Shown piece by piece: positions 31,777 through 42,600 of a DNA stretch of 64,000 nt (position 1 is the first letter of the stretch; each line of letters begins with the position of its first letter). The notes below the pieces were generated by a model. The model was given only the letters and a program-made list of their open reading frames with translations. It had not been told where the DNA came from and did no database searches. A program made the position numbers and the translations under genes. Source of the DNA: Turbatrix aceti (Eukaryota; Nematoda; Chromadorea; Rhabditida; Panagrolaimidae); assembly GCA_963969345.1 (NCBI GenBank), contig OZ017766.1, positions 9,300,001-9,364,000 of the forward strand, read 5' to 3'.

Positions 31777-32559
31777 GAAACATACATGGATATTGTTCGC
31801 AACATTTACAGACAAAATGCCAAGTTGAGGCTGGGTGCTGCAGATTTCAATATCCCCGGATTGCCGGACTGGCGGATTTTGATACCGCGTCTTCGAGCTG
31901 GAGGAATTCTAAGAATCCTCCGAATGCATCACGAAGAATTTTTTAAATGCAAATTTACTAACATGCGTTGCAAAGATTCATACAAGTTCTACGGATACTC
32001 AACGGAGCGGATGAATATGGGTGCCATCGCTGTCGCATTGGGGACCAAAATTTCGATTTATGCCAACCAGTTTCCAGAATATTTGTCTGCCCTTGCAATT
32101 GAACTTTGGACAAGCAATGATTCTTCGTTGTACGTCAAGGTGCTCTTCAGAAACCGAACATCGATTGACTTTCATGATGTTACGCATCTCACTCGCTGTA
32201 CACCGAATTGTACCCTCGACAAGTTCAATCGCGCAATAAATTCATATACATTCAAGCGCTCATGGAGTGAAGAATGCACTCGGAATGCTTCTTCTGGGGA
32301 GATTTCCGCTTTTTGGATGATTTTTGTCTGCGCTGTTCTGCAGAACATATTGCTCTGAATCAGATGCGTCACACTCTTCCTTTTGCTCGTGTTTGTTTCT
32401 GTCCCAAGTCTGGCTCTGCAATGATGCTAATTATAACGTTGTGTTGGACATGATATTCACGCTTACTTATGTTACATAAATACCTACATATAAATATATT
32501 TTTCAGTTTGTGTTATCTGAATAAATATACCAAATAAATGAATAAACATTGACACCTAC

Positions 32560-33022
32560 GTACAGCCAAGGTGTTGCATTTTGTGTAGCGCAAAAATGTT
32601 AATTTGAACTCGTGTAAGATTTTGATGTCGTGTAGGAGGCGATGTCGTGTACTACACGACATCGCCTGTCGTGTAGGTTTGAAAGCTACACGACGACACG
32701 AGGCGAGCTACACGACACGACGCGTCGCGACGTTTAGGAAGGTTTCAAGGCAAAATTTCGATCAGAATGATAACACGTGGAACATTTTTCTATACAATAA
32801 AAAAAAGAAGTAAAAAATTGTCAAATTTTACATAATTTGGCTGTCGAAAAGCGGCATGCCGGGTCGTGTCGTGTAACAGCTACACGATCGCACGAGGCGA
32901 CGTCGTGTAGCACACGACGATCGTGTCGTGTAGGGAAATTCAAAGCTACACGACACGACGTCGCCTAATAGCTTCGTGTCGTGCGTGCGTGTAAAGTACA
33001 CGATTTGCAACACCTTGCGTAC
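32560..33022. repeat. Inverted-repeat element made of CTACACGA/TCGTGTAG motifs
   Basis: Termini GTACAGCCAAGGTGTTGCA (from about 32560) and TGCAACACCTTGCGTAC (to 33022) are inverted repeats of each other. Inside, the octamer CTACACGA or its complement TCGTGTAG occurs more than ten times in both orientations, often as GCTACACGACACGACG and TCGTGTCGTGTAG, with a separate AT-rich centre. It has no coding capacity. It looks like a MITE whose subterminal region is built of a binding-site-like repeat. Confidence 0.75.
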
Positions 33023-33681
33023 AGCAGAGATTGAAACGATTTGGTCGTCTTTTCGAAGATCGGCCATCCAAATAATTTTTCACACTTTAAACCGTTTTAC
33101 ATAATACATATGTACATCACACACATACATACATACAAACATACATACATTGCCACGAGAATGCGATTCCGCTGCAAACGCGCACGCACTCACTCAACGG
33201 TCTCGCCGCGATTCCCACATTGGCTGCAGGCTAACCTTCTCTTTCGTTCCATTCTTTCGCTGTTCTTTTGTATAAATTTTTTAGGCCTACACGCTCTCTT
33301 CCGCTTCCGTAGCCTACCTAATTTGACCGTGTTTGTCTACTTTTTGTCGTTGTCTGGGTCGGGGTAACAAACGCGGATCAGGCGCATTACCTCGACCCTG
33401 ACTAAATTCGCGGTTTGTATTAGATCTTGGTAAATAAATGCTAAAATGCGCTCTATATTGTGGTCATTTTACAAGGTCGCGCCGATGACAGCGCGCTCGC
33501 TCGCGTCAGTCAGATGATGCGTTGCTGCGTGTAACACGAGCTAGTTACGGTTTTGTTTTACCAACATGAGACCCAAAATAGCATATGGCAGTCAAATTAG
33601 GCGCGATTGAAGTTCGCGAAGAAAAAAGGGATCCATGCATGTTATCCAGTTTTGTCTAGTTATCCACAAACTGTGTCTACG
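33023..33681. other. Upstream region of the NRPS gene
   Basis: No gene supported. A CATA microsatellite (ACATACATACATACAAACATACATACAT) lies at about 33122-33151, and CGCGCTCGCTCGCG-like sequence near 33495. The NRPS promoter should be here; no convincing TATA box is seen close to 33682. Confidence 0.4.
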
Positions 33682-36600
33682 ATGTCGACTGGATTCGACA
33701 AAGCTAAAGCGTTGTTTTCTGAATACAGAAAACGATATTTATCTGCTTCACTGATTGTCAAGTTGGATAATGTTGATTTATGCGGTGCAGTTGAAGTGTA
33801 AGCTTTTTTGTTTTGAAAAATTTTTTGAAAAATTGAATATAGCCCTCCAACTGACCCAGAAGTCACCTGCCTCACCGGCGACGGCTACACAGCCCACGCT
33901 ACGTGCATCCGTCGTCGTGAAGCTCATTACCGCCGTCCGTCGCAGTCCTTTGACCTCGAAGGATCTCAAGAAGTGCAAAATGCGTCTACCGGTGTTTCGA
34001 CAAACCCATGGGAAACTGTGCCATGCTTCGACGGCACAACCACCCACCTCGTTGAAGGTCGACTTGTCGACATTTTACCTCTCCTGTCCGACAACTCAGA
34101 AATTGGCCCGGAAACTCAAATTCTTCGATTCCGGCTTTCAATTGAAAAAGAGCGCCCTATTGATGAATTTCAACTTTTTGCCATCATCAGCACCATGGCT
34201 GCGGAGTTTTTTGACGACTTCGGTGCCGTCGAAGGCGTAGAAGCCCTCGAGCTGCCGTTCATGACGATGGGCGACGTCTACGGTGTCATCGAGCTTCTCG
34301 ACAGCCAAAAAGTGGAATGTCGACTGTATTCTGTCCATCGGGAAATTGCCTTCGTCACCGGGCTCAAATTCGGCTCCGTCGATTCTGTGGATTTTGAAAT
34401 TACGGAAGCTCAGCGTCGACTGATTTTCCAGATTCTGGCTAATCCGGAGGATAAAGTTATTGAAGAATTTACAATTCTGTCGCCTGCCCTAGCGAATATC
34501 GAGATTTCCAAAATGAAATTTGGACTTTTGAGCGTCCTGATGAATAATCCGGGACTACGGTGTTCCTTCACTCCAACGGCAGCACATCTGTGGTCAGCCC
34601 GGTCGGCGTTAAGAATCCTGGAATGCCCCGAAGAATTCAAGGAAATTGACTTGGATCCATTTGAACGTCCTCCGCTGGCTTTTTGCTTCCCGAAAAACGA
34701 CGGGAAGTTGATCATGAAATTCCACCATCTCCTGATTGACGGAAAGTCTATCGGCAGCCTAATTTCTCAACTGTCAAAAATTTTGTTGAGTGACAAAGAA
34801 AGTTTCTGGAAGAGATCTCGACCTGGTATGAGCTATTTGGACTTTGCTGATTTTGAGAAGGAACATTTGGCGACAAGTGATTTTGCAAAATCGATGGAGT
34901 TTTGGGCTTCAGCGCTGGATGGAATTAATGAGTGTCCACTTCTTCCTTCGATGCTACCTGTTAGACAAGGTAAAAATTTTTGGTCTCCGCCCATTTTTTT
35001 CAAAAATCAAAATTTTCAGATTCTACCAAAAAAGCAATCCTCAAAACTTTCACCTTTCCCGCTGACTTGGCAACTCGTCTGACAACCTTCGCGCGCTCCA
35101 ACAACATCACTCTCTTCTCCGCATTCATCGCAGTCTACCGAGTCTTTGTCTACAAACTCTACGGCTTCACAGACTTTCCTGTCATCATTCCGGTCGACGT
35201 CAGATGGAATTCCAAGTTCAATGATACTGTTGGACTTTTTGTAAATCTTGCAATACTTCGCCAGCACCTTGCGCCGTGCGATGGCTTCGACGAAACATGC
35301 AAGAAAATGCAGACTGCCCTTCTGGATGTCATGCAGCACGGAGTCGTTCCTTTCAATCGTGTGATATCGGATTTTCGTGGCAGAACCCATGTTGGGGAGG
35401 TAACCGTACCCAACGTCATGCTGGTCAACGACATCGTCGCTGGTGGAGGAACAGATTCCGATGTGAATGTTGATATTCGTCCTGCACTTGAAAAATCATA
35501 CGGACAGTTTGGGCAGGTATGGTATCTTCGACAATTGCCAAACGAAAAGCTGGAGCTACAAATTGAATTTCGTGTTGACGAATTTTGTGGAGAAGCAATG
35601 GTCAAGCAAGCTGAGAGGTTCTTCGTTACGGTAGATGTCCTTTTGGATCAGAAAAAAGCTATTTGCGATCTCGAACTGCTGACTGTCAATGAAAAAGCCC
35701 AATTCGTAGATTACAGAAAGGAACTGACAGTACCGCCTCTGGCAACGACACCGATTGACTTGATTCACTCCGCGTTGCAGGAAAATATTGAAAAAGTGGT
35801 GATAAAAAGCAAGGAAACAGCGTTAACGGGGCGGAGCCTAATTGAGAATGTCAAAAACTTGGCTTTGAACTTGAAGAACCAACTCAAAGATTCCGCGGAA
35901 GGTGTACAGGTTGCACTGATGATTCCAAGATCGGTAAAACTTATCGAATGCGTCCTCGCTTGCTGGCTCATCGACAAGCCCCCGGTCATGTTATCTATCG
36001 ACTGGCCGTCTTCAAGAATCATTGAAGCTCTCAGCGTTTTTGACAACGTCTTTCTCATTGTTGAAAATGACAAAGCTGCTGAAGCTATCAACAAAGACAC
36101 TAACAGTGATCAAAAATTTAACGTAAAAACCGTCGACAGTCTCAAAGAATCCGTTTCCGAGGCTTCTGAGACGCCATCATGGGCGGAGCTTCTGTTTCTT
36201 TCTCGTCCAACACTAACAGCCTACCTGACTTTTACATCCGGCTCAACAGGCGTCCCTAAAGCCGTTCGATCCACCCAAATCGGTCTCGTCAACATCTGGC
36301 AAAACTACAAACGGCTCTTTGACTTCTCATCCGACTCCGTGGTCTACCAAGTCGTCAATCCAGCTTTTGATATATTCTTTGCCGATGTTATATCCGCACT
36401 CGGCAACGGGGGTGTACTGTTCCTCGCTTCCAGCCGTATTCCTTCACCTGAGGAACTTGCATGTTGCACGCACGCTTACATCATGCCAGCGTACCTTTCG
36501 GCACTCGACTTTACCAAATCCGAAGTTTTAAAGGCGCTTAAAAATCTCAAATGCCTACTTTACGGTGGAGAAGTCCCGTCTCCAGAATTCATTGATTTCG

Positions 36601-39600
36601 TCGTCAAAAACAACATCCGAGCTTTGCAGCAATTTGGCGTCACCGAACACGCTATATACTCCAACATCCAGGCCCCGACTGCCCCTAGTGATCGATTTGT
36701 GGTCGGTAGATCGATGGACAACTACCACGGATATATTGTCGATGTCGATGGCAGAAGACTTCCCCCGGTCAATCTGGGGATCACGGGATACTTCAGATCC
36801 GCTGGCATTGGCGTCGCTTTGGGATATGAAAAAAACCCGGATTCTACTGTTTTCGGAGTCGAAGATTACCCCGATGAATCCAAAGTCGATCTTGGATGGC
36901 GATATTTTGATTCCGGTGACCGAATGAAAATCATTGACGCACAGGGAAATTGTAATCCTTGGAATTACAAGCTAAGATTCTGCGGCAGAAACGATGGACA
37001 AGTGAAAATCCGAGGAAACCGGATCGAAATCGCAGAAATCGAGGCCGCGTTTACAAAGATGAAAGAAGTTCATCGATGCGTGATCGTCTTTGATGATAGC
37101 GCAAAGCTGATGGCCGCTTTTGTCATCTTGGCAAAAAGTTCCGGACAGAATCAGACTTCTGAATCCATCGAAGATGAACTCAAAACCCATCTTCCGGCAT
37201 ACATGATTCCAAGTGCCATCTACATCGTCGACGCTTTTCCGCTAAATTCGAATGGAAAAGTCGACAAGGTAAAGCTTCTGGATGAACACCGGAATAATAA
37301 ATTTGGACAGCATCCGCATCCAAAGACGCTTCTGAAGCATCCAAGTTCAGAAGGCCTGTCCGAGAGCTTCGTTTGCGATGTCATGGCTAAACACCTGGGA
37401 ATTCCGTCGATTCAGGCGACAGACGACCTCTTCCGACTCGGCGCTGATTCACTCAAATTGCTCCTAGCGCTCCAGGAGATCGAACAGGCGACCAAGATCC
37501 ACCTCGACTTGGAAGAAGTCTTCACACACAGAACTGTGGCTTCGCTGATCGGGCAGTACGTCGACAGCCAGGGTAAAACAAACCTTAGAAAACCATCTTT
37601 CAACCAACAGCACATGTATTTCATTCGACAGTGCCAGGAAACTCCAGACGACGCTTATGAACTCGCATTTTCGGTTTCGACTTTGGCGAGCCACCCAAAT
37701 TGGTCCCTAGCCGCTAGTTACCTCCTAACCAGGCACGCGGTACTTCGAACTGTAATTTCAGAAGATAATTCGACAGAGGGGATTGTTCTAAGGCTTCTGA
37801 CACCCTACGAGGCTCTGCAAAAGGTGTTAGTTCCCATGAAGGAGTACACACCGATTGATATTCTCTCCGAGCCCCCGATCAAGATCCACGTGGATAAATC
37901 AACGCCAAAAATTGCAATCATCCGGTTTAACCACATCGCAGTAGATGGAACGTCGCTTCAGATTCTGCTTTGTGACCTGGCAAGGTTCCTTGCTAATCCC
38001 AACGCTGTGGCACCGTTGCCGGATGAAACGTACTTCGACTTCGCAGAATCCCAGCAAAGCATGGATTTCACCGGATCTCTGGCATTCTTCAAATCTATTC
38101 TACAAAGCGTTGTCAACTTTTCATCCCCAGTGGATCATCCCCGAGCCGAGTGTACATCTTTCGCGGCGAGACACGTGACACGTCAACTCATGGTTCCGAA
38201 TTTGGATGCCATCTTGGACCGGTATACACTTACTGGCACCCAACTCACCCTAGCAGCCTACGGAAAACATGTCTTCAGTCATTTTGAGTCAATCTTGACG
38301 GCTGACAACTTTCCAATCGGTGTGCCATTCGCGAATCGTCAACCGGCAAATGTCGGCACGGTTGGGTACTTTGTCAACTCGCACGCCGTGCTCCTGCCTC
38401 GACCCGGGGGTAAGGGAACGTCCAGTGATGCCGAGTATTTTACAGCTATTCGAGATCGGCTTCTGGCTGTTACCAAGCATTCCGGAGTGCCCCTGGACCT
38501 GGTCGTAACTCGACTAAAGCCTAAGCGAGCGATAAACAAGAGCGCCATCTACCAGCGCATGGTCATTTTCCAGGATCTTAGACATCCACCGGTTATTCCC
38601 GGGATTACGGTAACACCCTTACCTGCCAAGACTGCTAAATTCGAGCAAACATGGAGGGTCAAGCGTCTCACGGACGATGGATGCCTCGAAATAGACGTCG
38701 AATACGTCGATCAACTTTTTGATCTCTCAACTGTTGAAGGAGAAGTTGACAATTTTATTTTGGCACTTCAAAATTTGACTGAAGGCGTTCCGGGAGTTCC
38801 AGAAGGCGAAGATACACCGAATCAAGGTTCTGAGCCTAAGGAAACCTTTCGAACGCACTGGGCCAAAGTTTTGACTCTCAATCACCGGCAAATCAAAGAT
38901 GAAACAAATTTCTTCGAAGCAGGAGGACATTCTCTGGCTGCCCTGAGGCTGTGCAGTCTGATCAAAGATTCACTTCACATTTCTTGCCCGGTGAAACTTC
39001 TTTTCGAGCATCAGACTTTTGAAGGGTTTACCCGGGCTGTCTGCGCAGCGAACGGACTTCCCCCGCCGACTTCGATCGGGACGGCATTTGCAACTACGAT
39101 TCATGCTCCATCGCCTCTGCAGAAGCCGCTATTGTCCCTATTACACACATCGACGTCACCCACGTTGCAGGACGCTTACGTGTCGAGATTCTTGGTCACG
39201 CTGCCACTGGATTCACCGATGCAACCAATCGTCGTACAGGAAGCTTTCAACCAGGTGATCAGGTATCAGCCTGCGTTGAGGACTACTTTCAGGTATGTTT
39301 TATAAACGCGCAGGTTAACGTTAACTTTTTTTGCTTCAGAGTAATCGATTTCCCAGAATCAAGTACCAAAAAAAAGCCGGAATTCGAGTGCCACACACTT
39401 TCGTCTAACAAAGTAGCATTCACGCTGTCGACCAGCATGGAAGAACTAGCGTCTGTGAATCCGTTTACAGAAAAGTACCCTCTCAAGGCGACGATTGATT
39501 ACGCGACCAATACTTTGCATGTCGCGATCAGCCACGTTGTCTGCGACGGACAGTCGATGAATGTCCTCGCTCAACAGCTCGCAATCGCTTTTTCCGGTGT

Positions 39601-42600
39601 CGCAGGTGGCAGTGCCGTGGTAGAATCCCCAGTTGTCGAATTTCCAACAAAGCTCATCGAAACTGCGTGTCAAGAATTTGCGGAACGCTTTGAAAACCGG
39701 ACTAAGTTCCTCAAAAAGAGTTCAGAAGAATTCTGGCGTGAACAATTGGCAATTCCGTGTTCGGTCTTCGAAGTTGACTACAACGCTTCTAATTTTACAG
39801 ATTATTCTGCGGATTGTTTTGTCTCAACTTTTTCAAAGTTTGTTTTACGCTTGAAAAATTTTGTTCTAAAATTAGTTTTCAGCGTCGGAAAACATCTAAT
39901 GTCCGCAATGAGCTTCCATTCAACAGGTCAGATGTCGATCCTTATCCAATCCCTCGCGCATCGTCTCCGCGAACGTCTGCGCAACTTTGACTCATGCATG
40001 AGAATCGGCTTTGTCCGGGACATGCGAGACAACGAGGATCTCTACTCGACCGTCGGATTCTTCGTCAATACCCTGGTAGTCTCGGTTGCACCGAAAGATA
40101 CTATCCGTGATGTAGGGGACAAACTAGATTCCATCTACGAACATTCTGCGATCTCCATCGATGACCTAGCAGCGCTGGACCCAAGTGGAAATCAGTTGTT
40201 CGAAGTCATGCTGGTCATCGACAACGCTCCGAGCACTGGCACCTATCAGAATCTCGCAGTTGCACATCCACAACCAAAGACAACCAAATTTGACCTGACT
40301 ATTTTCATTCAACAAAAAGGTGACGATGTCGCGCTGAGAGTCGAGTGGAGAAAAGCTTTGTGGTCCAGAGAATCAATCGAAGGACTGATGACCACGTGGA
40401 TGTCAGACCTGATCCCTGTGAGAATCCCTATCGATCCAAAACCGTTGGTTACGGTACCCTTCGACACGCGGGATATTTCAATCTTGATTATCGAAGCCTG
40501 CGAACGTTATCCGAATAATACAGCTCTCCGGTCGCCTTCGAGGGCCCTGACCTATGGGGAGCTAAAAATCAAGCTTCTACAAATCGCAGTTGCCATCGAC
40601 GCACAAGCTTTTCAACTAACCGGCAGATCGATTCGTTCCGACGATGTAGTAGCCGTCGTCATGGAAAATTCAATTGATCAGTGGCTAATCTGTCTGGGCT
40701 GCATCATAGCCGGGGTCGCCTACCTGCCGATCAGCGCAAAGACTCCACAGTCACGGATCCAAACTATTCTAAGCAATTTTTCGCTTCCTCTGATGGTCGT
40801 AACTTCCAGTCAACTTCCTAATCAACTCACAGTTTGTCCGGAAGAAATTCTGTCAAACACAATGATACCGTATTCTAAATGGCCTAATTTCCGTGCAAGA
40901 GCCGATCCACACAGTCTGGCATATATTATTTTCACGTCGGGAACCACAGGTCAGCCTAAGGGAGTCTGCATTGCCAGACTTGGACTACCAAACATGATCG
41001 ACGATGCGAGAAGACAGTTTGGCATCACAGAGGATTCTGTAATCTATCAATTTACAAATTTCTGCTTCGATAACAGTGTTCTCGAAGTTTTTGCTGCACT
41101 GGGAAATGGAGCTTCGTGTTTCGTCCCCGAAGGCGAGATTTTCACTCCTGATGGATTTGTAGCACAGATTGAGGATTACGGTATCACGCATGCCATGCTT
41201 TTTCCGGGCCTCGTCAATACCTTTTCCCAGGACGAATTAGTGGCTATGAAAAAACTCAAATGTTGGATTTGCGGTGCCGAAAAGCTTCCACCCGCTCTGT
41301 TTTCCCGGGTCATGGCGCTGGGGCTACCAATCGTCCAAAACTGCGGACCTACCGAAACTACCGCATATTGTCTCGTCAAGGGACTCAAACCAACCGACGA
41401 TCCCCAAAATCTCGGACGACCAATCCAAAATGCAAGAGTGAGTGTCCGGCGCCCGGATCTCACCAAAGTGGCACCGAACAGTAAAGGTGAACTCTACATT
41501 GCAACCGTCGGCCTATTTCGAGGGTACGTAAACAGGCCATGGAGCGAGCAGCCGTTTGTCACATTTGCCGACGATCCAGGAGCCATTTACTATCCTTCAG
41601 GCGACATCTGCCAGCTTTTACCAAATGGAGAAGTCAAGTTCATCGGACGCAAAGACTCTCAAATAAAAATCCGAGGCTTCAGAGTGGAACTTGAAGAAAT
41701 CGAACGCGCTATCACAGATGTTCGGGGCGTAAATTCATCCAAGGTCTTCTACGACGAAGAAAACCAGGAAATCACGGCTTTTGTAGCCAGCGAAGAAAAG
41801 TTAACCGGAAAATCCATATCCGAGGATTTGAAATCCCGTTTGCCTCATTACATGATCCCAAGAAACTTTGTCGTTCTCAAAAAATTGCCTCTAACTGGGA
41901 ATAACAAAGTCGACATGGATGAGCTCAAAAAACAAATTGCAAAACCTCCGATTTTTCTAAAAATGCCACCAAAGAGGTCTACGATAAACTCGCCTAGGCA
42001 GCTGGTAGAAGGTCTCTGGAGAGAAGTGCTCAACATTCCTGCGACAACTAAACTGGAGCAAAATGACAACTTTTTTTACTATGGAGGACATTCTCTAACG
42101 GCACAGAAATTTATATCTGAACTCAGGGAAAGGCACAACCTGGTACTCAAGTTGCAAGATTTTTACCAGGATTCTACGATTGGGGGAATTGTTGAGGCGG
42201 TTTGTCGGGGACTGACGCATAAAGTGAGTTTCTACATTTTTTTGTTCGAGAACGAACTCGAAAATGTGTGAACACTGTTAAAAACGTTTGCATTTGCACG
42301 TTTTTCCAAAGTTCACAAATTCTCCCTGTTCGTTCGCGAACAAAAAATTAACGAATTTGTCCGCAAACAAATTTGTTCGTATTTGGTCTTGGGTTCATCA
42401 AAACTTGTTTATCATGTTTCATTGTTTCAGGACCCCTTCACCGACCCCGAAACCCCGTCCGCGCTGCCAACAGAAATTCCTTTGTCCTTCCAGCAAGAAC
42501 AAATGCTCTTCGTCGACGAACTATCAGCTCCTGAACTCTGCAACCTAGCGTTCATCAACGAATACAAACTTGAATTGGACGTCGATCGACTGACGACTGC

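Larger units (their letters stand above)
23054..32358 (+). pseudogene. Histidine acid phosphatase-like copy 5, split by a retrotransposon
   Basis: Exon 1 is 23054-23662; exon 2 begins at 23715 and breaks at 23776, where the left LTR starts. The rest of exon 2 resumes at 31777-32358. With the element and one GAAAC repeat discounted, the frame continues without other damage, so the gene was intact when hit. As it stands the product would stop inside the LTR after about 270 residues, losing the C-terminal half including the HD-equivalent region. The RHG-equivalent reads WNNG, so this copy also lacked the catalytic His before the insertion. The detached 3' part has the STERMN form of the HD-equivalent and a hydrophobic end. 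Confidence 0.88.
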
